8,392 nucleotides of DNA. It comes from Roseateles sp. Lineage in GTDB: Bacteria; Pseudomonadota; Gammaproteobacteria; Burkholderiales; Burkholderiaceae. The stretch covers positions 1-8,392 of the forward strand of contig JAFAMW010000037.1 in NCBI GenBank assembly GCA_019232985.1. Direction: 5' to 3'. The position numbers were made by a program, and so were the translations under genes. The notes under the pieces were generated by a model that saw only the letters and a list, made by a program, of their open reading frames with translations, was not told the DNA's origin and ran no database searches. Of this stretch, positions 1 to 8,392 are shown piece by piece. Position 1 is the first letter of the stretch. Every line of letters starts with the position of its first letter.

Positions 1-831
<831 letters not shown>

Positions 832-1073
832 TCAAGTTGGACGGATGCGTGGTTTGCGCCGGCAAACTGTCGCGTAGCGGCACGCGGCTTGCGGCGAAGC
901 CACAAGCTGCGTACGTATCTGGACAACTTGTAATCAAGTTGGACGGATGCGTGGTTGGCGCCAGCAAACTGTCGCGTAGCGGCACGCGGCTTGCGGCGAA
1001 GCCACAAGCTGCGCACGTATCTGGACAACTTGCAATCAAGTTGGACGGATGCGTGGTTTGCGCCAGCAAACTG

Positions 1074-1100
1074 CTGCGTACGGACCTCGACAAGCTGTAA
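1074..1100 (+). repeat. Degenerate extra copy of the rpoD tail
   Basis: After copy 3 diverges, the 27 bases here read LRTDLDKL-stop in frame +3, closely resembling [12 protein letters not shown] of rpoD (20 of 27 bases match by eye). The motif ACAAGCTG that opens each 102-bp unit also recurs at 1090-1097. This piece lies next to the terminator and is out of frame with rpoD. It may be a decayed fourth copy or the remnant of the original gene end before the array expanded. The resemblance is visible; the history is inference. Confidence 0.5.
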
Positions 1101-1120
1101 CTGTCACGTCTAGCTGACAC

Positions 1121-1144
1121 AGGCCGGGGAAACCCGGCCTTTTT
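1121..1144 (+). terminator. Rho-independent terminator of rpoD
   Basis: A perfect 8-bp stem, AGGCCGGG / CCCGGCCT, with a GAAA tetraloop is followed directly by TTTT (the last stem T makes five in a row). This is a textbook intrinsic terminator, placed 290 bp after the rpoD stop because the repeat array separates them. The rpoD mRNA should therefore carry the whole array as a structured 3' UTR. Confidence 0.93.
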
Positions 1145-1235
1145 CATGGCCGTTCAAGACGATGCACAGCCCTCGCGCGACGCCTGGACCGCTAAACTGC
1201 CAACTAGTTCACAAAGCGCAGCGCAGTATCCGCCC

Positions 1236-2189
1236 ATGACCGAAATTCGCGAGCTAACCGTTCTCTTTGCCGACTTGCGCGGCAGTACGGGGCTCTACGA
1301 AACGCTCGGCAATGCGCAGGCCTCCGCCCTGGTGACGCAAACGGTGGCGCAGGTCGCGCGCGCCGTCGACGACTGCGCCGGCAAGGTCATCAAGACGCTT
1401 GGCGACGGGCTCATGGCGGTCTTCCCCTCCCCGCGCGACGGCGTCAAGGCCGCGGTGCGCATGCGCGAGCTGCTCGAGCGCGCGGCTTCGCGCAAGCGCT
1501 CGTCGGCCAATCTGCGCGGGCTGCGCATCCAGGTGGCGCTCGCGCGCGGCGAAGTCGTCGAGGTCAACGGCGACTGCTTCGGCGACGCCGTCAACGTCGC
1601 CGCCCGGCTGCTCGACCATGCCGGCGACAACGAAACGCTGATCACGGCCGAGGTGCTCGCGGGCCTGCCGAGCCAGCAGAAGTCGCGCTTTCGCAGCCTG
1701 GACCTGATCGGCGTGCGCGGCCGTGCCGAGCCCGTGCATGTCTATGTGCTCGACCAGAACAGCGGCGGCGACGTAGCCACGCAGTTCGGCGAAGTCGTGC
1801 AGAACGTGGTGCCGGATGGCATCCGCCTCGTCTGGCTCGACCTCGATCGCGTCTTCGACATCGACAACATGCCCATCGTGCTGGGCCGCAGCGTGCAGGC
1901 GACCTACTGCATCACCGACGGACGCGTCTCGCGTTCGCACGCCCGCATCGAATGGCATGGCGGCAGCTTCCTGCTCACCGACCTCAGCTACAACGGCACC
2001 TACGTGCGCTTCGGCCAGGGCAGCGAGATCGTCAGCCTCAAGCGCGGCGGCTGCACGCTGCATGGTGCGGGCTCCATCGGCCTGGGCTCGCCGCCGACCG
2101 ACGCCGCCGCGCCCGTGGTGCGCTTCGAGGTACTGCACTTCGCCGACACCGAGCCTGGCATCGACTACGCCCGCTCGACGCGCGGATGA
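1236..2189 (+). CDS. Class III adenylate/guanylate cyclase with C-terminal FHA domain
   Basis: The predicted 317-residue protein should convert ATP to cAMP and bind a phosphothreonine partner. The catalytic domain spans about residues 5-172. Metal-binding aspartates are D13 (LFADLRGST) and D57 (KTLGDG), the adenine-selecting pair is K53 and D113 (GDCFGDAVN), and the transition-state residues are N120 and R124 (VNVAAR), so all expected catalytic residues are present and specificity looks adenylyl. The usual HxG before the last motif is replaced by ARG (103-105). The FHA domain (about 196-290) keeps GR (217-218), SRSH (232-235) and NGT (253-255), the phosphopeptide-binding set. No membrane segment or signal peptide is seen, so it is likely cytosolic. 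I chose ATG 1236 because homology begins there; an in-frame ATG at 1146 abuts the rpoD terminator and adds 30 low-complexity residues. No good Shine-Dalgarno site is visible. Its stop overlaps the hemH start, implying one transcript. The role in the cell is unknown. Confidence 0.9.
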   Translation: MTEIRELTVLFADLRGSTGLYETLGNAQASALVTQTVAQVARAVDDCAGKVIKTLGDGLMAVFPSPRDGVKAAVRMRELLERAASRKRSSANLRGLRIQVALARGEVVEVNGDCFGDAVNVAARLLDHAGDNETLITAEVLAGLPSQQKSRFRSLDLIGVRGRAEPVHVYVLDQNSGGDVATQFGEVVQNVVPDGIRLVWLDLDRVFDIDNMPIVLGRSVQATYCITDGRVSRSHARIEWHGGSFLLTDLSYNGTYVRFGQGSEIVSLKRGGCTLHGAGSIGLGSPPTDAAAPVVRFEVLHFADTEPGIDYARSTRG

Positions 2190-3166
2190 TGGGCACGGCG
2201 ATCCTGCTGTGCAACCTCGGCAGCCCGGACGCACCGACGCCCGCGGCGCTGCGGCGCTACCTGGCGCAGTTCCTGGCTGACCCGCGCGTCGTCGAGATCC
2301 CGCGCGCCGTCTGGCTGCCGATCCTGCATGGCGTCATCCTGCGCACGCGTCCGGCCAAATCCGCCATCAAGTACCAGCGCGTCTGGACGCATGAGGGCGC
2401 GCCGCTCAAGGTCTACACCGAGCGCCAGGCCAAGCTCCTGCAAGGCATGCTCGGCGAGCGCGGCCACCGCGTCACCGTGCGGCATGCCATGCGCTACGGC
2501 GCCCCGGACATCGGCGACGAACTCGCGCGCCTGCGCAGCGAAGGCTTCGAGCGCATCCTCGTCCTGCCCGCCTACCCGCAGTACTGCGCCGCAACGACGG
2601 CCAGCGTCGCCGACGCCGTGACGGCCTGGATGGGCCGCACGCGCCACCTGCCGACCCTGCGCTTCGCGGCGCCCTATTTCGACGAGCCGGTCTATCTCGA
2701 AGCCCTGGCAGACAGCGTGCGCCGCCACTGGAAGTCGCACGGGGAGCCCGAGTTGCTGGTCATGAGCTTTCACGGCATGCCGGCGCGCACGCGCGAGCTC
2801 CGCGACCCCTATCACGACCAGTGCCAGGCGACTGCCCTGCAACTGGCCGAGCAGCTGGGCCTGCCGGCCTCGCGCTGGGTCGTTGCCTTCCAGAGCCGCT
2901 TCGGCCGCGCGCGCTGGCTCACGCCCTACACCGAGCCGCTGCTCGTCGAGCGCGCACGCGCCGGTCTGCGCCACGCGCAGGTGATCTGCCCCGGCTTCGC
3001 GGCCGACTGCCTCGAAACGCTCGACGAAATCGACAATGAAGCCCGCGCGGCCTTTCTGGAGGCCGGCGGACGCGAGTTCTCGTACATTGCGGCTCTGAAC
3101 GACAGCCCGGCCGGCATGCACGCGCTGCTGGCCGTGGCCGAGCGCCATCTGCAGGGATTCGAGTGA
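2186..3166 (+). CDS. hemH: Ferrochelatase (protohaem ferro-lyase)
   Basis: HemH inserts Fe2+ into protoporphyrin IX, the last step of protohaem synthesis, in the cytosol or at the inner membrane surface. The 326-residue protein matches the family length (320 in E. coli). It opens with TAILLCNLGSPDAPTP, the family's N-terminal signature, and contains the catalytic histidine H196 in VMSFHGMP and the conserved acidic residue E277 in CPGFAADCLETLDEI. YGAPDI and LVLPAYPQYCAATTAS are further hallmark segments. The start is ATG 2186 or the adjacent ATG 2189; the first overlaps the cyclase stop as ATGA, a translational-coupling arrangement. Many Burkholderiales copies have a longer N-terminal extension before the TAVLL motif, which this one lacks. 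No recognisable [2Fe-2S] cysteine cluster is present at the C-terminus. It is followed without a gap by hslR. Confidence 0.97.
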   Translation: MMGTAILLCNLGSPDAPTPAALRRYLAQFLADPRVVEIPRAVWLPILHGVILRTRPAKSAIKYQRVWTHEGAPLKVYTERQAKLLQGMLGERGHRVTVRHAMRYGAPDIGDELARLRSEGFERILVLPAYPQYCAATTASVADAVTAWMGRTRHLPTLRFAAPYFDEPVYLEALADSVRRHWKSHGEPELLVMSFHGMPARTRELRDPYHDQCQATALQLAEQLGLPASRWVVAFQSRFGRARWLTPYTEPLLVERARAGLRHAQVICPGFAADCLETLDEIDNEARAAFLEAGGREFSYIAALNDSPAGMHALLAVAERHLQGFE

Positions 3167-3571
3167 ATGAGTGAAGTCAGCGCCATGCGCCTGGACAAAT
3201 GGCTCTCGGCGGCCCGTTTCTACAAGACCCGCGCCCTGGCCGTGACCGAGATCGAGCGCCATCGCGTGCAGGTGAACGGCCAGGACGTGAAGCCGGCTCG
3301 CGACGTCCGTGCAGGCGACCACGTGCGCCTGCGCCAGGGCGTGATCGAGCGGGAAGTCGTCGTGCTCGGGCTGTCGATGGTGCGCGGCCCGGCGCCGCAG
3401 GCCCAGGCGCTCTATCGCGAGACCGAAGAAAGCATCGCCGCCCGGGAGCGCGCAGCCGAAGCGCGCCGTCTCGCGCCCGAGCCGGCCGAGGCCATCCGCG
3501 ACGGCCGGCCCACCAAGCAGGATCGTCGCAAGCTCGCCGACTGGGAGCGCTGGAGCGCCGTCGACGGCTGA
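3167..3571 (+). CDS. hslR: Hsp15, S4-domain ribosome-associated heat-shock protein
   Basis: The 134-residue protein is the Hsp15 family member (133 in E. coli). It binds 50S subunits that carry a stranded peptidyl-tRNA and helps recycle them. The N-terminal S4 RNA-binding fold covers about residues 7-65, opening with MRLDKWLSAARFYKTRALA and containing VQVNGQDVKPARDVRAGD. The C-terminal tail is long, charged and helical, with the family motif GRPTKQDRRKLADWE near the end. ATG 3167 directly follows the hemH TGA, so translation is probably coupled; a second in-frame ATG at 3185 begins exactly at MRLDKW. Sitting just before grpE-dnaK-dnaJ it fits a heat-shock cluster, although a terminator-like hairpin separates it from grpE. 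Confidence 0.96.
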   Translation: MSEVSAMRLDKWLSAARFYKTRALAVTEIERHRVQVNGQDVKPARDVRAGDHVRLRQGVIEREVVVLGLSMVRGPAPQAQALYRETEESIAARERAAEARRLAPEPAEAIRDGRPTKQDRRKLADWERWSAVDG

Positions 3572-3639
3572 GACCCTCGACGCGCCGCGAACCGGGCAAG
3601 CTTGCGGGAAAGCCCTGATCCGCATGCGAAAATCAGCCT

Positions 3640-3667
3640 CTTGAACTCCCCGGCAGGCGCCCCATCT
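3640..3667 (+). promoter_or_regulatory. Sigma-32 (RpoH) heat-shock promoter for grpE-dnaK-dnaJ
   Basis: CTTGAA (3640-3645) and CCCCATCT (3660-3667) are separated by 14 bp. The RpoH consensus is CTTGAAA and CCCCATNT with about 11-16 bp between, so the -10 is a full match and the -35 nearly so. The start of transcription is expected near 3673-3675, about 20 bases before the grpE ATG. The -10 element lies in the left arm and loop of the hairpin at 3652-3680. Confidence 0.88.
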
Positions 3668-3685
3668 GGGCGCCGTTGCCTTTTT
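3652..3685 (+). terminator. Intrinsic terminator after hslR, overlapping the grpE promoter
   Basis: GGCGCCC (3656-3662) pairs perfectly with GGGCGCC (3668-3674) around a CATCT loop. Outside this, GGCA (3652-3655) pairs with TGCC (3677-3680) across a two-base bulge, and TTTTT follows at 3681-3685. A transcript from the cyclase-hemH-hslR unit could fold it. One starting from the sigma-32 promoter near 3674 would lack the left arm and could not. The two-base bulge makes it less perfect than the rpoD terminator. Confidence 0.7.
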
Positions 3686-3694
3686 GTCCAGACC

Positions 3695-4231
3695 ATGACG
3701 ACCGAACAGAACCCTCTTCCCGAAGGTAGCGAGCAGGCCGCGGACCCCGCAGCCGCTGGCACCGAGAACTCGGCGGCCGCGCAGATTGGCGCGCTCGAAG
3801 CCCGCCTGGCCGAGATGTCCGACGCCTACCTGCGCGCCAAGGCCGAGGTCGAGAACACCCGCCGCCGCGCCGACGAAGACATCGCCAAGGCCCGCAAGTT
3901 CGCCATCGAAGCCTTTGCCGAGGCCCTGCTGCCCGTGGTGGACAGCATGGAGGCGGCCATCGCCAACACCGGCGCCGCGGCCGCCGTCGAGACGCTGATC
4001 GAAGGCGTGCACGCGACGCGTCGCCAGCTGTCCAGCGCACTGGAGCGCAACAAGGTGCTCGAGATCAGCCCGCCGGCCGGCGAGCGCTTCGATCCGCACC
4101 GCCACCAGGCCATCAGCATGGTGCCGGCCGAGGGCGAGGCCAACACCGTTGTCGCGGTGCTGCAGAAGGGCTATTCCATCAATGAACGCGTCATGCGCCC
4201 GGCCCTCGTCACCGTCGTCGCGCCGAAGTAA
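3695..4231 (+). CDS. grpE: GrpE, nucleotide exchange factor for DnaK
   Basis: GrpE dimers release ADP from DnaK and so reset the chaperone cycle; they also act as a thermosensor in the cytosol. The 178-residue protein has an acidic, disordered N-terminus (about 1-28), a long coiled-coil helix with [20 protein letters not shown] and [20 protein letters not shown] (about 30-75), a helical bundle with [12 protein letters not shown], and the C-terminal beta domain with the family signature [24 protein letters not shown] 3695 is preferred over the upstream in-frame ATG 3602, which lies before the heat-shock promoter. No clear Shine-Dalgarno site precedes it: the short leader is T-rich (TTTTTGTCCAGACC), which is odd for a highly expressed gene. 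dnaK begins 97 bp downstream. Confidence 0.97.
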   Translation: MTTEQNPLPEGSEQAADPAAAGTENSAAAQIGALEARLAEMSDAYLRAKAEVENTRRRADEDIAKARKFAIEAFAEALLPVVDSMEAAIANTGAAAAVETLIEGVHATRRQLSSALERNKVLEISPPAGERFDPHRHQAISMVPAEGEANTVVAVLQKGYSINERVMRPALVTVVAPK

Positions 4232-4265
4232 GCGCGAAGCAATGCACGAATCGTGCCGACCCGCG

Positions 4266-4295
4266 CTTGAAAGCTGAGCCAGCGTCCGCACATCG
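4266..4295 (+). promoter_or_regulatory. Possible second sigma-32-like promoter before dnaK
   Basis: A perfect RpoH -35 heptamer, CTTGAAA, lies at 4266-4272. At the right distance (15 bp) is GCACATCG (4288-4295), which matches only about half of CCCCATNT. It would give dnaK extra heat-shock transcription independent of grpE. The -10 is weak, so this is tentative. A small inverted repeat, GCACG-AAT-CGTGC (4244-4256), lies just upstream with no T tract; its role is unknown. Confidence 0.38.
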
Positions 4296-4317
4296 AAAAC
4301 AACGAATCAACGAATCC

Positions 4318-4322
4318 AGGAG
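4318..4322 (+). promoter_or_regulatory. Ribosome binding site of dnaK
   Basis: AGGAG lies six bases before ATG 4329 and fixes that start. It is the strongest Shine-Dalgarno site in the chaperone cluster, in keeping with the high DnaK level needed. Confidence 0.85.
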
Positions 4323-4328
4323 AAGCAC

Positions 4329-6278
<1,950 letters not shown>

Positions 6279-6301
6279 GCCGCGAGGCCTTCGCTTAGAA
6301 A

Positions 6302-6338
6302 CAAGCCGCGTTGCGCCCAAGCCGGGCCGCGCGGCTTG
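6302..6338 (+). other. Hairpin in the dnaK-dnaJ spacer
   Basis: CAAGCCGCG (6302-6310) and CGCGGCTTG (6330-6338) form a perfect 9-bp stem. The 19-base loop contains a further small pairing, GCCC/GGGC (6315-6318, 6324-6327). No T tract follows, so it is not a standard terminator. It may be a processing or partial-attenuation site that lowers dnaJ relative to dnaK. The pairing is visible; the role is inferred. Confidence 0.6.
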
Positions 6339-6354
6339 CCCGCTTCCAGTGCCC

Positions 6355-6359
6355 AGGAA
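6355..6359 (+). promoter_or_regulatory. Ribosome binding site of dnaJ
   Basis: AGGAA lies five bases before ATG 6365. It supports that start over the in-frame ATG-type start at 6311, which lies inside the spacer hairpin. Confidence 0.75.
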
Positions 6360-6364
6360 CATCA

Positions 6365-7519
6365 ATGGCAAAGCGTGATTACTACGAAGTCCTCGGCGTC
6401 GCCAAGAACGCGCCCGAAGACGAAATCAAAAAGGCCTACCGCAAGCTGGCCATGAAGTACCACCCTGACCGCAATCAGGGTGAAGGCGCCAAGGCCGCCG
6501 AAGAGCAGTTCAAGGAGGCCAAGGAGGCCTACGAAATGCTCACCGACGCGCAAAAGCGCGCGGCCTACGACCAGTACGGCCATGCCGGCGTCGACCCGAA
6601 CATGGGTGCCGGCGGCTTCCGTGGTGGCCCGGAAGGCTTTGGCGGCGGTTTTGCCGAGGCCTTCGGCGACATCTTCGGCGACATCTTCGGTGGCGCGGGC
6701 GGTGCCGGACGGCGCGCCGGCGGCGGCCAGCAGGTCTACCGCGGCAGCGATCTCTCCTACGCCATGGAGATCTCGCTCGAGGAAGCGGCGCGTGGCAAGG
6801 AAACGCAGATCCGCATCCCGTCCTGGGAGAACTGCGACACCTGCAAGGGTTCGGGCGCCAAGCCCGGCACCAGCGCCAAGACCTGCGGCTCGTGCAACGG
6901 CTCGGGCACGGTGCACATGCGCCAGGGCTTCTTCAGCATCCAGCAGACCTGCCCGCACTGCCACGGCAGCGGCAAGATCATTCCGGACCCCTGCACGGCC
7001 TGCAACGGCCAGGGCAAGGTCAAGCGCACCAAGACGCTCGAGGTCAAGATCCCCGCCGGCATCAACGAGGGCATGCGCATCCGCTCGGCGGGCAATGGCG
7101 AGCCCGGTGTGAACGGCGGCCCGGCGGGCGACCTGTACATCGAGATCCGCATCAAGCAGCACACGGTGTTCGAGCGCGATGGCGACGACCTGCACTGCAC
7201 GATCCCGATCGGCCTGACGACGGCGGCGCTGGGCGGCAACATCGAGGTACCGACGCTCGGCGGCAAGGCCGAGATCGAGCTGCCCGAGGGCACGCAGCAC
7301 GGCAAGACCTTCCGCCTGCGCGGCAAGGGCATCAAGGGCGTGCGCTCGAGCTATCCGGGCGACTTGTACTGCCACATCGCCGTCGAGACGCCGGTCAAGC
7401 TCACCGAGCATCAGAAGAAGCTGCTCAAGGAACTCGACAAGTCGCTGCGCGAAGGCGGCGAGCGCCACTCGCCCAACGCCAAGAGCTGGACCGATCGCGT
7501 CAAGGACCTGTTCAAGTAA
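6365..7519 (+). CDS. dnaJ: DnaJ, Hsp40 co-chaperone (class I)
   Basis: DnaJ delivers unfolded clients to DnaK and stimulates its ATPase. The protein is 384 residues (376 in E. coli). In order it has the J domain starting [11 protein letters not shown] with the catalytic HPD at 33-35, a Gly/Phe-rich linker (about 77-125, with [11 protein letters not shown]), and a zinc-binding region (157-213). That region has all four CxxCxGxG motifs: [24 protein letters not shown] and CTACNGQG. The C-terminal substrate-binding and dimerisation domain begins [20 protein letters not shown]. Nothing is missing or truncated. It is the last gene of the chaperone unit. No terminator is seen after it: only 17 bp separate its TAA from the stop of the convergent gene. 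Confidence 0.99.
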   Translation: MAKRDYYEVLGVAKNAPEDEIKKAYRKLAMKYHPDRNQGEGAKAAEEQFKEAKEAYEMLTDAQKRAAYDQYGHAGVDPNMGAGGFRGGPEGFGGGFAEAFGDIFGDIFGGAGGAGRRAGGGQQVYRGSDLSYAMEISLEEAARGKETQIRIPSWENCDTCKGSGAKPGTSAKTCGSCNGSGTVHMRQGFFSIQQTCPHCHGSGKIIPDPCTACNGQGKVKRTKTLEVKIPAGINEGMRIRSAGNGEPGVNGGPAGDLYIEIRIKQHTVFERDGDDLHCTIPIGLTTAALGGNIEVPTLGGKAEIELPEGTQHGKTFRLRGKGIKGVRSSYPGDLYCHIAVETPVKLTEHQKKLLKELDKSLREGGERHSPNAKSWTDRVKDLFK

Positions 7520-7536
7520 GGCGCAAGCCTGCTCGC

Positions 7537-8392
7537 TCAGCTCTTGATCTGGATGCCGTAGCGGGAGAGTTCGACGGAGCTCTCCTTGTGCTCGGTTTCC
7601 TTCGTGGAAATCTCCACCCCTTTGGTGCTGATCTCGACCCCGACCACAGAGATGCTCGTCCCGACGGTCGACCTCTCGAGGCCGGTGGTCGACGTCGAAA
7701 CGCCGGTGGTCGTGGTCTCCGTGCCATAGCTATCGGTGGTGGTGCCGATATTGCTGGTTCGGGCGCCAATCGTGTCGTTCGTTGTGCCGATGAGGTTGAT
7801 GGCCGAACCGACCACCGAGGTCTGGCTGCCGACCGCCGACTGCGAGGTTCCAATGACGCTCGTCGCGACACCCGTAGCCGAGCAGTCGATGCCCACCAGG
7901 CTCCAGCTCTGGCCGACCATGGACGTTTCGGTACCGATCATGCTCGACGACACGCCGATCATTTCCGTCGCCGTGCCGATGAACGAATTTTCCGCGCCGA
8001 TGAAGCTGGTATCGATGCCGGTAAAGGCAGTCGCACTTCCGGTGAGGGAGGTGTCGACGCCGGTGAAGCTTGAGCTCGCGCCCGTGAATGAGGTCGCAAC
8101 CCCCGTGAATGACGTGTCGGTACCGGTGAAAGAGGTACTGACGCCGGTCATGCTCAAGTCGACGCCGGTAAAGGTCGTGCTCACGCCGTAGAAATCTGCG
8201 GCCACGCCGGTAAAGCTGATGCCGACGCCGGTGTAGCTGATGTCGACGCCCGTGACGGAGGTGCTCGTTCCCTTGACGTCCACGTTCTTGTCATTGCCCA
8301 CCGCCTCGGACGAATTGCGCTCGGCCGTGGCCTGCATGTCGCGTTCGGCGTGCAGCATCACCCGCTCGGCCCCGCGCGTGTCGTCGAACGTG
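7537..8392 (-). CDS. VgrG-like type VI secretion spike protein, C-terminal part with glycine heptad repeats
   Basis: The frame is open through the window edge, so the gene starts upstream of 8392; about 284 residues are visible, ending at TGA 7537-7539. The N-terminal visible stretch, TFDDTRGAERVMLHAERDM, followed by QATAERNSSEAVGNDKNVDVKG, resembles the post-OB-fold/gp5-like segment of VgrG (TssI), whose trimer tips the T6SS tube. A phage-type baseplate spike is the alternative. From the DVKGTST heptad on, the chain is 32 consecutive heptads with Gly at position 4 (see the repeat entry), then a 23-residue non-repeat tail ending ELSRYGIQIKS. No signal peptide, transmembrane segment or toxin domain is visible, so if this is VgrG it is not an obvious C-terminal effector fusion. 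The gene is convergent with dnaJ, so it is not part of the chaperone operon. Family assignment is by remembered motif resemblance. Functional detail is inference. Confidence 0.72.
   Translation of the reverse strand, partial: TFDDTRGAERVMLHAERDMQATAERNSSEAVGNDKNVDVKGTSTSVTGVDISYTGVGISFTGVAADFYGVSTTFTGVDLSMTGVSTSFTGTDTSFTGVATSFTGASSSFTGVDTSLTGSATAFTGIDTSFIGAENSFIGTATEMIGVSSSMIGTETSMVGQSWSLVGIDCSATGVATSVIGTSQSAVGSQTSVVGSAINLIGTTNDTIGARTSNIGTTTDSYGTETTTTGVSTSTTGLERSTVGTSISVVGVEISTKGVEISTKETEHKESSVELSRYGIQIKS
7609..8280 (-). repeat. 32 successive seven-residue glycine repeats (21-bp period)
   Basis: The 672-bp stretch encodes 32 heptads of the form S-h-(T/I/V)-G-(V/T)-x-(T/S), where h is hydrophobic, with no insertion or deletion in register. 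Glycine occupies position 4 in all 32. Position 1 is Ser in 23; TG occurs in 14, IG in 8 and VG in 6. Aromatic residues at position 2 are confined to the first half (SFTGVAT-type units, heptads 3-15), while the later half favours V, T or A. The alternation of polar and hydrophobic residues suits a repetitive beta-helix. T4 gp5 needles use eight-residue VxGxxxxx repeats, so the seven-residue period differs. DNA copies are diverged at third positions, indicating an old array under protein-level selection. Confidence 0.93.

Noticed and set aside
1146..1235. N-terminal extension of the cyclase from ATG 1146
   Set aside because: It begins two bases after the rpoD terminator T tract, leaving no room for a promoter, and the added residues show no domain.
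2165..4291. 708-codon antisense frame across hemH, hslR and grpE
   Set aside because: It spans three well-identified genes and their intergenic regions and has no recognisable domain; it is a GC-bias artefact.
3572..4328. CIRCE/HrcA operator for the chaperone genes
   Set aside because: No TTAGCACTC-N9-GAGTGCTAA-like inverted repeat is seen before grpE or dnaK; the control sites look like sigma-32.
6362..7468. 368-codon antisense frame over dnaJ
   Set aside because: It is an Ala/Leu/Asp-rich shadow of dnaJ with no start signals or motifs.
7736..8191. 151-codon + frame with repetitive MPVKxVxTP-like units
   Set aside because: It is the complement of the heptad array, so its periodicity is inherited. 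The - strand frame links to a VgrG-like head and keeps Gly in every unit.

Overview
The window is a chromosomal segment from a GC-rich betaproteobacterium, most likely in the order Burkholderiales. The evidence is the strong G/C third-position bias, the betaproteobacterial order hemH, hslR, grpE, dnaK, dnaJ, and a primary sigma factor ending in the usual HPSRS-type region 4 tail. The genus cannot be fixed from sequence alone. All genes except the last lie on the + strand.

Layout. Positions 1-831 hold the 3' two thirds or less of rpoD (sigma-70), cut by the window edge. The rpoD stop codon lies inside a tandem array of a 102-bp unit (about 800-1080). Each unit repeats the last codons of rpoD plus 3' flanking DNA. 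An intrinsic terminator (1121-1144) follows. Next comes a tightly packed unit: a class III adenylyl cyclase fused to an FHA domain (1236-2189), ferrochelatase hemH (4-bp overlap) and the S4 RNA-binding heat-shock protein Hsp15/hslR (directly abutting). A hairpin with a T tract ends this unit, and a strong sigma-32-type promoter is embedded in the same hairpin. It drives the DnaK chaperone genes grpE (3695-4231), dnaK (4329-6278) and dnaJ (6365-7519). A second, weaker sigma-32-like site lies just before dnaK.

On the - strand, ending 17 bp from dnaJ and convergent with it, is the 3' part of a VgrG-like (type VI secretion spike) gene (7537-8392). Its C-terminus is 32 successive seven-residue repeats with an invariant glycine (672 bp, no break in register). 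It is the least ordinary protein here.

How the genes work together. GrpE, DnaK and DnaJ form one chaperone machine; Hsp15 rescues stalled 50S subunits after heat shock, so hslR-grpE-dnaK-dnaJ is a heat-shock cluster. HemH makes haem, and the cyclase-FHA protein may add a cAMP signalling input; its coupling to hemH is positional only. The VgrG-like gene appears to be an unrelated neighbour. The two most notable non-textbook signals are the rpoD-tail repeat array and the glycine heptad array.
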